Assembly (NCBI RefSeq): GCF_024758005.1
Contig: NZ_CP103288.1
Span: 2,790,001-2,854,000, forward strand
DNA: 64,000 bases
Direction of reading: 5' to 3'
Origin: Pseudarthrobacter sp. NS4
GTDB lineage: Bacteria > Actinomycetota > Actinomycetes > Actinomycetales > Micrococcaceae
This document shows, one piece after another, positions 37,367 to 46,611 of the stretch. A program made the translations under genes and the position numbers. Below the pieces are notes generated by a model that was given only the letters and a program-made list of their open reading frames with translations, was not told where the DNA came from and did no database searches. Numbering within the stretch: the stretch's first letter is position 1; every line of letters begins with the position of its first letter.

Positions 37367-39082
37367 TTAAATGCCCAGCAGCGCCCGGTGTTGTTGCCGG
37401 CGCCTGGCCTGTTCGTCCGGGTCCGGCACGGGCAGGGACGCAATCAGGCGCCGGGTGTACTCATGCTGCGGGTTGCCCATGACCTGGTTCCCGATCCCCT
37501 GTTCCACCAGCTTGCCCTTGTACAGCACGCCCACCCAGGAGGAGAGGATGTCCACCACCGCCAGGTCATGGCTGATGAAGAGGCAGGCGAACCCGAATTC
37601 CTGCTGGATGTCCTTGAACAGTTCCAGGACCTTCGCCTGCACCGAAACGTCCAGGGCCGACGTCGGTTCATCCGCTATCAGCAGCCGCGGGTTCAGGCTC
37701 AAGGCCCGTGCGAGGGAGGCCCGCTGCCGCTGCCCGCCGGACAGTTCGTGCGGGTACCGGCCCGCATACGACACCGGCAACTGCACTGATTCCAGCAACT
37801 CACCTACGCGCTTTCGCGCCTGGGCGGGGCTGGGCCGGGTGTGTATGACCATGGGCTCGGCGATGCATTCCCCGATGGTCAGTTGCGGGTTGAACGATGC
37901 AGCCGGGTCCTGGAACACGAAGCCGATGTCCTTCCGCAGCGGCTTGAAGGTACGCTCGCGAAGGTTCAGCATTTCGTAGCCCAAAACCTTGAGGCTGCCG
38001 CCGGTGGTCCGGTTGAGCCCGGCAATGGCCCGTCCGATGGTGGTTTTCCCGGACCCCGATTCCCCTACCAGCCCAAAGACCTCACCCCGGGACAGGGTGA
38101 AACTGACCCCGTCCACCGCTTTGAAAGCCGGAGTGCCCAACCTGCCGGGGTATTCGATGGTGAGGTTGTTGGCGGCCACCATGACCTCCTCATCCTGGTG
38201 GGGACGCACTGCCAGGCCCTGCGATGCCGAATGACGCCCCAGGTGCGGCACCGCGGCGAGCAGTTTTCTGGTGTATTCCTGCCGGGGTTCAGTGAAGAGC
38301 TTTTGCGCCGGAGCCTCCTCCACGATGTCTCCCTGGTACATCACCACAACGCGGTCCGCGAGGTCCGCCACCACGCCCATGTTGTGGGTGATCAGGACAA
38401 TGGACGTGCCGTACTTGTCACGCAGGTCCCGGAGGAGTTCCAGGATTTCCGCCTGGACGGTCACATCCAGCGCGGTGGTTGGCTCATCGGCAACAATCAG
38501 GCCCGGGTTCAGCGCCAGCGCCGCGGCGATGACCACCCGTTGCTTCTGCCCTCCCGAGAACTGGTGGGGATAGTGGTTGACGCGGTGTTCAGGATCCGGG
38601 ATGCCCACCTTGCGCAGGGCCTCTATTGCCCGGGCTTTGGCTTCTTTTGCCGAAACACGCTTTTCACCGTTGTTGCCCGTGTGGGCCCGGATGCCTTCAG
38701 CGATCTGCCAGCCCACGGTGAAGACCGGGTTGAGCGCCGTGGACGGTTCCTGGAAGACCATGGCAACGTCACGGCCGCGGATCTGGCGCAGTCGGGCAGC
38801 GCTGACGCTGATCACGTCAGCCCCGTTGATCAGCACGGTACCCGAACTGGTGGCAGTCTCCGGAAGCAGCCCCAGGATGGTTTTGGCCGTCACGGTCTTG
38901 CCGGAGCCCGACTCCCCCACGATCGCCAGGACCTCTCCGGCTTTGACGGCCAGGCTGACATCCTTGACGGCCTGGACGTCCCCGCCGTCCGTGGCGAAGG
39001 TGACTTTGAGATGTTCGATGTCCAGTACGGGCCTGCCCGCCTGCTCCGGGCTGTCCGGGATGCCACCAAGATCGACGCTCAT
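37367..39082 (-). CDS. Peptide-type ABC transporter, fused double ATPase
   Basis: 571 residues containing two complete ABC domains joined in one chain, equivalent to DppD and DppF. Domain 1 (about 20-265): GESGSGKTVTAKT, the signature FSGGQKQR, and IVADEPTTALDV. Domain 2 (about 305-560): GESGSGKTTIGRA, LSGGQRQRASLARAL, LIADEPTSALDV. Each ends with a Cys-free DppD/F-type extension (YTRKLLAAVPHL, YTRRLIASLPVPDP). It powers uptake through the two permeases encoded upstream. ATGA overlap with the DppC-like gene. Substrate unknown, peptide family inferred. Confidence 0.93.
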   Translation of the reverse strand: MSVDLGGIPDSPEQAGRPVLDIEHLKVTFATDGGDVQAVKDVSLAVKAGEVLAIVGESGSGKTVTAKTILGLLPETATSSGTVLINGADVISVSAARLRQIRGRDVAMVFQEPSTALNPVFTVGWQIAEGIRAHTGNNGEKRVSAKEAKARAIEALRKVGIPDPEHRVNHYPHQFSGGQKQRVVIAAALALNPGLIVADEPTTALDVTVQAEILELLRDLRDKYGTSIVLITHNMGVVADLADRVVVMYQGDIVEEAPAQKLFTEPRQEYTRKLLAAVPHLGRHSASQGLAVRPHQDEEVMVAANNLTIEYPGRLGTPAFKAVDGVSFTLSRGEVFGLVGESGSGKTTIGRAIAGLNRTTGGSLKVLGYEMLNLRERTFKPLRKDIGFVFQDPAASFNPQLTIGECIAEPMVIHTRPSPAQARKRVGELLESVQLPVSYAGRYPHELSGGQRQRASLARALSLNPRLLIADEPTSALDVSVQAKVLELFKDIQQEFGFACLFISHDLAVVDILSSWVGVLYKGKLVEQGIGNQVMGNPQHEYTRRLIASLPVPDPDEQARRRQQHRALLGI

Positions 39083-40098
39083 GATCCTCTCACTTCCACT
39101 TCAGTAGCGGCCTGCGCCGCGGCAGGTGAATCCGGGGTGCCTTTGGCTGCTGCCTTGCGGCCGCGGAGGCGCGGATCGTTCAGGTCGTTGATGCTTTCGC
39201 CCACCAATGTCAGGCCCACCACGGTGAGCACGATGGCCAGGCCGGGGAACAGGCCGGTCCACCAGATTCCGGAGGTGGTATCGGCGAGCGCCTTGTTCAG
39301 GTCAAAGCCCCATTCGGCAGCTGAGCTGGGCTCGATGCCGAAGCCAAGGAAGCCCAGGCCCGCCAGGGTCAGGATTGCCTCGGAAGCGTTGAGGGTGAAG
39401 ATCAGGGGCAGGGTCCGCGTGGCGTTGCGGTAGATGTGGCGGCTCATGATCCTGATGTTGGACGCGCCCACCACCTTGGCGGACTCAACGAACGGTTCAG
39501 CCTTCAACCTCACCGTCTCGGCCCTGATGACCCGGAAATACTGTGGAATGAATACCAGCGTGATGGCCGTGCCGGCCGCGAAGATGCCGCCGATGAGGCT
39601 GGACTGGCCACCGCTGATCACGATGGCCATAACAATTGCCACCAGCAGTGACGGAAACGCATAGACGGCGTCGGCGATCACTACCAGGATCCGGTCCAGC
39701 CAGCCGCCGAGGTATCCGCTCACCAGGCCCAGGACCACGCCAACCACAATCGACATGGTTACGGCCACGACAATCACCAGGATGGCTGTCTGCGCGCCCC
39801 AGATTACGCGGGACAGGACGTCGTATCCGCTTACTGTTGTGCCGAGCAGGTGCTTCCCGCCCGGGGCCTGCTGGGTGGGAAAGTTGCCATCGCCGTCGGA
39901 CAGCTGGGCAAAGCCGTACGGGGCGAGCAGTGGTGCGAACAGTGCAGTCAGCATAAAGGCGCCGGTCAGGACCAGCCCGGCCACCAGCATGCCGCGCTGG
40001 AGTCCCACGCTCTTGTTGAAGTGGGAGATCACCGGAAGCCTCCGGTACAGCGGGGCCCTGGAATTTGCGACCGGAACGGGCACGTCGGGGATGCTCAT
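39079..40098 (-). CDS. ABC transporter permease, DppC type
   Basis: 339-residue inner-membrane subunit with a long N-terminal tail, a first TM near 35-55 and the five-helix BPD_transp_1 core; the coupling motif for the ATPase is ESAKVVGASNIRIMSRHIYRN-type (the EAA loop, about 200-222). It starts 2 bases after the stop of the DppB-like gene and overlaps the ATPase gene, so the whole set is one operon. Confidence 0.93.
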   Translation of the reverse strand: MSIPDVPVPVANSRAPLYRRLPVISHFNKSVGLQRGMLVAGLVLTGAFMLTALFAPLLAPYGFAQLSDGDGNFPTQQAPGGKHLLGTTVSGYDVLSRVIWGAQTAILVIVVAVTMSIVVGVVLGLVSGYLGGWLDRILVVIADAVYAFPSLLVAIVMAIVISGGQSSLIGGIFAAGTAITLVFIPQYFRVIRAETVRLKAEPFVESAKVVGASNIRIMSRHIYRNATRTLPLIFTLNASEAILTLAGLGFLGFGIEPSSAAEWGFDLNKALADTTSGIWWTGLFPGLAIVLTVVGLTLVGESINDLNDPRLRGRKAAAKGTPDSPAAAQAATEVEVRGS

Positions 40099-40100
40099 GG

Positions 40101-41192
40101 TCAGTACCTCACGCGGGGGTCAATCAGCGCGGCGATGATGTCCACGATGAAATTGGTCATGGCCACAATGATCGCCAGCAGCACCACGATGCCCTGGACG
40201 GCGACAAAGTCGCGCGCGGTGAGGTAATTGGCCAGCTGGAATCCCAGCCCTTTCCATTCGAAGGTCTTCTCGGTGAGCACGGCGCCGCCGAGCATCACTG
40301 CGATCTGCAGGCCCATCACGGTAATGATCGGGATCAGGGCTGGTTTGTAGGCGTGCTTGGTGACCAGGCGGTATTCGCTGACTCCCCTGGACCGGCCGGC
40401 TTCCACATAATCCCGGCCGAGAGTACCAATGACGTTGGTCCGGACGAGGCGGAGGAAAATCCCGGCCGTCAGCAGTCCGAGGGCAACTGCCGGCAGCACG
40501 GAGTGCGCAACCACGTCAGCCAGCGCGGCCATATTGCCGCTTCGCAGGGCGTCCAGCCAGTAGATGCCTGTTGGGGCCTGGAGCGACGTCAGCGCGAGCT
40601 CGCTTGAAGTCTTTGCCCTGCCCGCCACCGGCAGCCAGCCCAGCCAGACCGAGAAAGTCAGCTTCAGCAGCATTCCCGCAAAGAACACGGGCGTGGCGTA
40701 GCAGAGGATCGCGAACACCCGCAGCACGGCGTCCGGTGCCTTGTCCCTGCGGTGGGCGGCGACCATGCCAAGGGGAATCCCCACCACCAGGGCGACGAGC
40801 AGTGCGTTGATGCTCAGTTCCAGGGTGGCGGAACCGTATGTGGTCAGCATTTCGACGACGGCACGGTTGTCCGTGAGGGTCCGGCCGAAGTTGCCGGTAG
40901 CCAGCTGCCCGAGGTATTCGAAGTACTGGACCAGAATGGGCCGGTCGTAGCCGGCAGCCTGGATCCGCTCCTGGAGCTGGTCAGCTGGCAGCCGACCGCC
41001 CATCGCAGCCGTAATGGGGTCTCCCGTGATCCTCATCAGGAAAAAGACCATGGTCACGAGGATAAAAATTGTGGGGAAAATCAGCAGGAACCGGACCAGG
41101 ATGTATTGTCCCAGTCCGCCGCCGGCGGATTTCCTGGTGGCAGGGAGTATTCCGTCCGCGTCGCTGGGCGGCGCGTCAATCAAAGTCGTCAT
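40101..41192 (-). CDS. ABC transporter permease, DppB type
   Basis: 363 residues. TM1 is ILVRFLLIFPTIFILVTMVFF (about 31-52), followed by the DppB periplasmic loop (GDPITAAMGG, QLQERIQAAGYDRPILVQYFEYLGQLATGNFG) and five further helices with the EAA loop RDYVEAGRSRGVSEYRLVTKHAYK. Start chosen at 41192 with GAGG 5 bases upstream; an ATG 18 codons earlier runs into the intergenic hairpin. The hairpin upstream may lower its expression relative to the binding protein. Confidence 0.93.
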   Translation of the reverse strand: MTTLIDAPPSDADGILPATRKSAGGGLGQYILVRFLLIFPTIFILVTMVFFLMRITGDPITAAMGGRLPADQLQERIQAAGYDRPILVQYFEYLGQLATGNFGRTLTDNRAVVEMLTTYGSATLELSINALLVALVVGIPLGMVAAHRRDKAPDAVLRVFAILCYATPVFFAGMLLKLTFSVWLGWLPVAGRAKTSSELALTSLQAPTGIYWLDALRSGNMAALADVVAHSVLPAVALGLLTAGIFLRLVRTNVIGTLGRDYVEAGRSRGVSEYRLVTKHAYKPALIPIITVMGLQIAVMLGGAVLTEKTFEWKGLGFQLANYLTARDFVAVQGIVVLLAIIVAMTNFIVDIIAALIDPRVRY

Positions 41193-41243
41193 GCGTACCT
41201 CAAAGTTCTCGTGGCACAGGCTCCTGCCCGCACCAGTAACCAG

Positions 41244-41285
41244 CACATGGGGCGGGACGCCCCTGCGGGCGCCCCGCCCCGTGTG
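41244..41285 (-). promoter_or_regulatory. Strong intra-operon hairpin between binding protein and permease genes
   Basis: Thirteen bases (41244-41256) pair with 41273-41285 with one G-T wobble, and a 5-bp inner stem (41258-41262 with 41267-41271) extends it. It sits just after the binding-protein stop and has no T tract. Hairpins at this place usually protect the upstream mRNA or thin out transcription, giving more binding protein than permease. Confidence 0.7.
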
Positions 41286-41309
41286 CGGTTTATCGTCGGA
41301 TGGCAGGAC

Positions 41310-42938
41310 CTACTTGGACATCACGCCAAGTCGGGTCTTGAACGACGGGTCAAGGGTCTTTTCAACGCCCTGTACATCCGTTCCGGCAACCATCACCTGG
41401 GCGCCCTGCAGCAGCGGCAGCGTGGAGAGGTCCTTGGCAACGGCCTCCTGGGCCTGGCCCAGCAGCTCGCTCCGTTCCGCCTTGTCTGTGGTGACCAGCT
41501 GCTTTTTGACGATGTCGGTCACGGCCGGGTTCTCGTAGTGGTTCCCGAGGAAGTTTCCCGGAATGAAGAACGGCGTGAGGTAGTTGTCCGCGTCGGAGTA
41601 ATCCGGGAACCAGCCGAGCTGGTAGACGGGGTAGGCGTCGGCCCGGCGTTCCTTGGTGTAAGTGGTCCATTCCGTGGACTTGAGGTCAACGGTGAAAAGA
41701 CCAGACTTTTCGAGCTGTTCCTTCACCAGGGCGTATTCGTCCGCGGCGGACGTGCCGTACCTGTCGGTGTACTGCAGCTTCAGGTCGACGACGGAGGTCA
41801 CGCCGGCATCGGCGAGGACCTTCTTGGCCTTGTCCAGGCTGGGCTTGCCGCTGCCGTCACCGTAAAGGCTCTTCAGCGGCTCGGTTGCGCCTTCGAATTC
41901 CTTTGGAACGTATGAGTAGACAGGGGTGTAGGTGTTCTTGAAGACCTGGGACGCAATGACGTCCCGGTCCACCAGGTGCGCAATAGCCTGCCGGACGGCC
42001 AGCGCCTTGGAGGGGTCGGCGTCGGGCGTCTTGGTGCCGAAGGGCATGGTGTCGAAGTTGAACACCATGTAGCGCAGTTCCCCGCCGGGGCCCTTGTGGA
42101 CCTTTACATTGCTGTCGGACTCAAGGTCAGCCACGTCAGTTGCCGTCAGGATCCTGCCGGCAACGTCAATGTTGCCTTGCTGGACGTCGAGTTTAAGGTT
42201 GTTCGGGTCGGCGTAGTGCTTGAGCGTTGCACCGTCGTTCGCCGCCTTGCCCAGCAGGCCCTGGTAGTCGGGGTTGGGCTTGAAGCTGACCAGTTCGTTC
42301 TTCTTGTAACTGTCAATGGTGTACTGCCCCGCGAAGGGTTTCGCCGCAACGATGGCGTCGTCGTCCAGGACCTTGTCCGCAGGGAAGACTTCCTCGTCCA
42401 CGATGGGGCCGGGGTTGGACGCCAGGACCCCGGGGAAGACCTGGTCGTTGCCGGCCACGAGCGTGAAGACCACGGTGTTGGGGTCCGTGGCCTCGATCTT
42501 TTCCATGTTGGACAGCAGGGAGGCAGGGCCGTTGGGATCGTCGATGTTCTTGACCCTGTTGAAGGAGAAGACGACGTCGGAGGAGTCGAGCGTGTTGCCG
42601 TTGGCAAACTTCAGGTCCGGCTTCAGCTTTACCGTGTATTCCGTGGGGCTGGTGAAGGAAGCCGATTCTGCGATATCCGGGGTGGCGTCGGCCGTCCCCG
42701 GCGCGTAATTGAGCAGGAAGGGATAGATCTGGTTCATCACCATAAAGGACCCGCCGTCGTAGGAGCCGGCGGGGTCGAGCGTGACCACCTTGTCAGTCGT
42801 ACCGTAGGTGATGGCGCCACCTGCTCCCTCGGTTGCCGTTCCGCCGCCGCCTGAGGGGCCCGTGCAGGCAGTCAGTGCAAGGGCGGAGATGCCTGCCAGC
42901 GCGATGGCGCCGTGCAGTGCTTTGTTGCTCTTCGTCAT
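41310..42938 (-). CDS. Peptide-type ABC transporter substrate-binding lipoprotein
   Basis: 542-residue family 5 solute-binding protein. A lipobox LTAC sets the lipidated Cys25 after a short signal; a Gly/Thr-rich linker follows, then the SBP_bac_5 fold with TLDPAGSYDGGSFMVMNQIYPFL, DIAESASFTSPTEYTVKLKPDLKFANG-type residues, SSDVVFSFNR and VRQAIAHLVDRDVIA. It delivers peptide-like ligands to the permeases. Start at 42938 gives a normal signal sequence; the frame is open 46 codons upstream but those residues are not signal-like. First gene of the operon. Confidence 0.93.
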   Translation of the reverse strand: MTKSNKALHGAIALAGISALALTACTGPSGGGGTATEGAGGAITYGTTDKVVTLDPAGSYDGGSFMVMNQIYPFLLNYAPGTADATPDIAESASFTSPTEYTVKLKPDLKFANGNTLDSSDVVFSFNRVKNIDDPNGPASLLSNMEKIEATDPNTVVFTLVAGNDQVFPGVLASNPGPIVDEEVFPADKVLDDDAIVAAKPFAGQYTIDSYKKNELVSFKPNPDYQGLLGKAANDGATLKHYADPNNLKLDVQQGNIDVAGRILTATDVADLESDSNVKVHKGPGGELRYMVFNFDTMPFGTKTPDADPSKALAVRQAIAHLVDRDVIASQVFKNTYTPVYSYVPKEFEGATEPLKSLYGDGSGKPSLDKAKKVLADAGVTSVVDLKLQYTDRYGTSAADEYALVKEQLEKSGLFTVDLKSTEWTTYTKERRADAYPVYQLGWFPDYSDADNYLTPFFIPGNFLGNHYENPAVTDIVKKQLVTTDKAERSELLGQAQEAVAKDLSTLPLLQGAQVMVAGTDVQGVEKTLDPSFKTRLGVMSK

Positions 42939-43058
42939 CTGTGAACTTTCTGTTCGATGAGTACGGGCCCCGCCGACCACAAGGGTGCTCCTGCTCAAGC
43001 GGGGAACGCAGTGCTGATGGCTAGATTCAATCAGAGAGTCAACCCTCAGGACGGACCA

Positions 43059-43078
43059 TTGTGTGAGTTGAGACACAA
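43059..43078. promoter_or_regulatory. Dyad upstream of the peptide-transporter operon
   Basis: TTGTGT (43059-43064) and ACACAA (43073-43078) form a perfect inverted repeat with an 8-base spacer, about 120 bases before the binding-protein start and flanked by AT-rich DNA (AAATTTACC). It is a candidate operator; the regulator is not in the window. Confidence 0.4.
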
Positions 43079-43138
43079 AATTTACCTATCGGCCTCGCGG
43101 CGCTGTTGCACCGAATGCCCTGTTCAGGCGGACAAAAA

Positions 43139-43167
43139 ACGCCGCCCCGGTGTGACCGGGACGGCGT
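43139..43167 (-). terminator. Intrinsic terminator of mnmA
   Basis: A 13-bp stem with one mismatch (43139-43151 with 43155-43167) and a 3-base loop, followed on the minus strand by six T. It lies 16 bases past the mnmA stop. Confidence 0.9.
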
Positions 43168-43182
43168 CTGCGAAGTAGTGGA

Positions 43183-44316
43183 TTAAAGCGCGGCCCTCTG
43201 CAGGGAGCGGGCGGCATCGATGGTTGCCTGGCCCAGGACCCGCCTGCCCTGGTAAAGGACCACCGTTTGCCCCGGCGCCACACCCCGAAGAGGGTTCGTC
43301 AGCCGGACTACCAACTGGCCGGAGGCAGCACCATCTGCGCCCAGCTCCATATAGGCAGTGGCCGGCACCGGGTCGCCGTGGGCCCGCACCTGGGCGTAGC
43401 AGTCGAATTCCGCTCCGGTTTCCACCGCGGCGATGGGCAGGCCCGCCCACGACACCTTGATGGCCCGGATTTCGTCGATGGCCAGGAGCGCCTCCGGACC
43501 CACGACCACCTTGTTTTCCTTGGGCCGGATCTCGAGCACGAAACGCGGTTTTCCGTCAGCGGCCGGTGTGCCGAGCTTCAGGCCGCGGCGCTGGCCCACA
43601 GTGAAGGCGTTGGCGCCGGGATGCTCCCCCACCTTGGCGCCTGTCTCGTCCACGATGTCGCCAGTTGACATGTCGATCTTTTCCGCCAGCCAGCCGGCTG
43701 TATCACCATCAGGAATGAAGCAGATGTCATGGCTGTCCGGCTTGTTGGCCACCGAAAGTCCCCGGCGCTCGGCCTCCGCCCGGACTTCAGCCTTGGACGG
43801 CGTATCGGCAAGCGGAAACATTGAGTGCTTGAGCTGCTCGTGGGTGAGGACGCCGAGGACGTAACTCTGGTCCTTGGCCCAATCCGCGGCGCGGTGCAGC
43901 TCACGGTTCCCATCGGCATCTTCGATCACCTTGGCATAGTGCCCCGTGCAGACTGCGTCGAAGCCCAGGGCAATGGCCTTTTCCAGCAGCGCCGCGAACT
44001 TGATCCGCTCGTTGCAGCGCATGCAGGGATTGGGCGTGCGGCCGGCGGCGTATTCGTCAATAAAGTCCTGGACGACGTCTTCCTTGAAGCGCTCGGAGAA
44101 GTCCCACACGTAGTACGGGATGCCGAGGACATCGCAGGCGCGCCAGGCGTCGCGGGAATCTTCGATGGTGCAGCAGCCGCGGCTGCCGGTACGCAGTGTG
44201 CCGGGCATCCGGGACAGCGCCAGGTGGACACCGACGACGTCGTGTCCCGCTTCCACGGCGCGGGCGGCGGCAACGGCGGAGTCGACTCCGCCGCTCATGG
44301 CTGCTAGAACTCGCAT
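43183..44316 (-). CDS. mnmA: tRNA-specific 2-thiouridylase MnmA
   Basis: 377-residue cytoplasmic enzyme that thiolates U34 of Lys, Glu and Gln tRNAs using sulfur relayed from a cysteine desulfurase. The PP-loop is SGGVDS (8-13); catalytic cysteines are Cys98 in TPNPCMRCN and the Cys of [10 protein letters not shown] (about 198); GQRRGL and the C-terminal beta-barrel (about 300-377) are as in MnmA. The cysteine desulfurase encoded 131 bases upstream on the same strand is the likely sulfur donor, a common pairing. Confidence 0.96.
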   Translation of the reverse strand: MRVLAAMSGGVDSAVAAARAVEAGHDVVGVHLALSRMPGTLRTGSRGCCTIEDSRDAWRACDVLGIPYYVWDFSERFKEDVVQDFIDEYAAGRTPNPCMRCNERIKFAALLEKAIALGFDAVCTGHYAKVIEDADGNRELHRAADWAKDQSYVLGVLTHEQLKHSMFPLADTPSKAEVRAEAERRGLSVANKPDSHDICFIPDGDTAGWLAEKIDMSTGDIVDETGAKVGEHPGANAFTVGQRRGLKLGTPAADGKPRFVLEIRPKENKVVVGPEALLAIDEIRAIKVSWAGLPIAAVETGAEFDCYAQVRAHGDPVPATAYMELGADGAASGQLVVRLTNPLRGVAPGQTVVLYQGRRVLGQATIDAARSLQRAAL

Positions 44317-44447
44317 GCTGGCTTTCTGTCGGGGGAAGGCTTCGGCCCATGGCCGGGAACGTTGCGGACCGGCCAGGCAGGCGCCCGGAAACGATCCTCG
44401 CCTATCTATTCTACGGCCTTATGCAAAGATCCCGGGCGCCAGACCCG

Positions 44448-45677
44448 TCAGCGGCTGCCCAGTCCCTGCCGGGCAATGGTGCCGGCAGTCTGGATCGAAG
44501 ACTCATGCCCTGCCATTCCCGCCTGCCGGGCACGTGAATAAGCGTCAGGAAGGGCAGCCAGCAAGGCATCGACGTCGGCATCCGTGGACGCATGGCCCAG
44601 CGTGAAACGCTGGGCTCCCCGCGCTGTTTCCTCGTCCAGTCCCATGGCCAACAACACGTGTGAGGGGCGCGGCACGCCGGCTGTGCAAGCCGAGCCGGTG
44701 GATGATTCCACCCCGGCCAGGTCCAGGAGGAAGAGAAGCGAGTCACCTTCGCAGCCGGGAAATGTGAAATGCGCATTGCCGGGGAGCCGCCCGCTCCCAG
44801 GGGCGCCGCGGAGGACGGCCTCCGGGACCCGCTCGTGCACACCCTCGATCAGGCGGTCGCGAAGGGCAGTGATCCGCGCTGCTTCTGTGGGCAGCGAGGA
44901 AGCGGCAGTCTCCGCGGCCGCGGCGAAGGCAGCTATGGAGGCCGTGTCCAACGTGCCGGAGCGGACGTCCCGTTCCTGACCACCGCCGTGCTGAACGGGC
45001 GTCAGCTTGACCGCGCGCCCGAGCAGGAGGGCACCCACCCCTACCGGTCCGCCGATCTTGTGCCCGGAGACGGACATGGCATCCAGACCGGACGCCTTGA
45101 AATCCACGGGAAGCGAACCAAACGCCTGCACGGCGTCCGAATGCATCGGAACTCCGGCGGCATGGGCGAGTTCCACGATACGGTGAACCGGCTGGATGGT
45201 GCCCACCTCATTATTGGCCCACATCACGGTAACCAGCGCGATGGTGCCGGGATCATTCGAGAGCTCAGCCTCAAGGAACTGCAGGTCCACCACGCCGTCA
45301 CCGTCAACCGGCAGCCACGTCACGTCGGCGCCCTCGTGCCGCTCCAACCACTCCACCGTGTCAAGCACCGCGTGATGTTCGACGGCGGAACACAGGATGC
45401 GCCGCCGCGCGGGGTTTTCTGCCACACGGGCCCAATAGAGCCCCTTGACGGCCAGGTTGTCAGATTCGGTGCCACCGGACGTGAAGATCACCTCTGACGG
45501 ATGGGCACCGGCGGCAGCGGCTACGGCCTCGCGGGCATCCTCCACCGCCCGCCGTGCCCTGCGGCCGGAACCATGCAGCGAGGATGGGTTTCCGGTGCGC
45601 GCAAGCTCACGCGTCAGGGCAGCCAAAGCCTCAGCCGAAAGCGGGGTGGTGGCAGCATGATCGAGGTAGACGGGCAC
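44448..45677 (-). CDS. Cysteine desulfurase (NifS/IscS-like)
   Basis: 409-residue PLP enzyme releasing sulfur from cysteine. [12 protein letters not shown] opens the family fold; PLP-binding Lys207 lies in [12 protein letters not shown] and the persulfide Cys331 in [18 protein letters not shown] and [12 protein letters not shown] are further hallmarks. GTG start. Downstream mnmA suggests it supplies sulfur for tRNA thiolation. The C-terminal about 25 residues extend past the usual fold end. I give no symbol because IscS and NifS branches cannot be separated by eye. Confidence 0.95.
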   Translation of the reverse strand: MPVYLDHAATTPLSAEALAALTRELARTGNPSSLHGSGRRARRAVEDAREAVAAAAGAHPSEVIFTSGGTESDNLAVKGLYWARVAENPARRRILCSAVEHHAVLDTVEWLERHEGADVTWLPVDGDGVVDLQFLEAELSNDPGTIALVTVMWANNEVGTIQPVHRIVELAHAAGVPMHSDAVQAFGSLPVDFKASGLDAMSVSGHKIGGPVGVGALLLGRAVKLTPVQHGGGQERDVRSGTLDTASIAAFAAAAETAASSLPTEAARITALRDRLIEGVHERVPEAVLRGAPGSGRLPGNAHFTFPGCEGDSLLFLLDLAGVESSTGSACTAGVPRPSHVLLAMGLDEETARGAQRFTLGHASTDADVDALLAALPDAYSRARQAGMAGHESSIQTAGTIARQGLGSR

Positions 45678-45739
45678 CCTGCAATTCTAGCCCGCCAGCC
45701 CCTGCCCGTCCTGGGGCGGAAACGCTGCAACCCGTCGCC

Positions 45740-46432
45740 TTAGTTAGACGGCGGCAGCACCGGCAAATAGCTGGCCACATCAGCGCGCGCGGCGGAAAGG
45801 GAAGCCGCATCCGGGCAGGAAATGGAGACATAGACGGACGAGCCGGCGGTGCTGAACAACCGGGCCAGGACAACTGTTGCCCTCCCGCCGGGCGGAACTG
45901 CCTGCTCCAGGGCCAGGACCTCCACCCGGCGCGGCGGCACGTCCGGGGCCGCTCCCCAACGCAGGGTATCCGTCTTCAGGTAGCCCGGCAGGATTGTCGG
46001 ATCAAGGTACTCAAACAGGGCAACTGTGGATTCCCGGTCGTCGCCGCGTGCCAGCGCCCCCTGGTTGCTGCGGATTCTGGCAGCCACCAGGCAGCCGTCC
46101 GCCTTCAGGTACTGGCTCTCCCCCGCCACACTGGTTTTGACCGGTCTCCAGCCCGGCGCATCCTTCAACCCGTCTGACATGCCTATGGGAACGCCGCGGG
46201 CCAGGGTCCAGCCTGCGGCCAAGGGAAGATCGCGGGCAGCTACAGCGTCCGCGTCATGGCCAGGTGTGATGGTGGGAGTAGCCAGGACAGGAGTGCTTTC
46301 AACGGCTTCCGGAACTGCCGGATCACGGACATCAACGCTGCATCCGCTCATGAAGACTGCGGCGGCGCCGGCTGCCAGCACCGCCCCTTGCCACCCACCA
46401 CCGGCCGGCCGTACCGTCGTCGGCATTCCCAT
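45740..46432 (-). CDS. Putative lipoprotein of unknown function
   Basis: 230 residues. An N-terminal hydrophobic signal (about 13-30) ends in FMSGC, a lipobox placing the modified Cys near 31. The mature part has a Pro/Thr-rich linker (35-60) and a compact domain with two cysteines (LKADGCLVAARIR and VSISCPDAAS) that could form a disulfide outside the cell. No family recognised. Divergent from the J-domain gene across 179 bases. Confidence 0.65.
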   Translation of the reverse strand: MGMPTTVRPAGGGWQGAVLAAGAAAVFMSGCSVDVRDPAVPEAVESTPVLATPTITPGHDADAVAARDLPLAAGWTLARGVPIGMSDGLKDAPGWRPVKTSVAGESQYLKADGCLVAARIRSNQGALARGDDRESTVALFEYLDPTILPGYLKTDTLRWGAAPDVPPRRVEVLALEQAVPPGGRATVVLARLFSTAGSSVYVSISCPDAASLSAARADVASYLPVLPPSN

Positions 46433-46611
46433 CCCCCCGCTGTATCAATCCGCTGCCCCTCGGGCCGCGCAAGCACGAGTCTAGACTGCAGCCCCGCGGG
46501 AACCCGCGTGACCAGGGCACTCGTTGTCTGGACAGGGCCGGCGGCCGTGCTGGCTAGACTGGGCTGGCCGGGCTCCCCCGCGGGCCCGCCAACAAAGAAA
46601 AGGATGAGTGC

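Noticed and set aside
37841..39433. 530-codon plus-strand frame
   Set aside because: Antisense to the ABC ATPase and permease genes.
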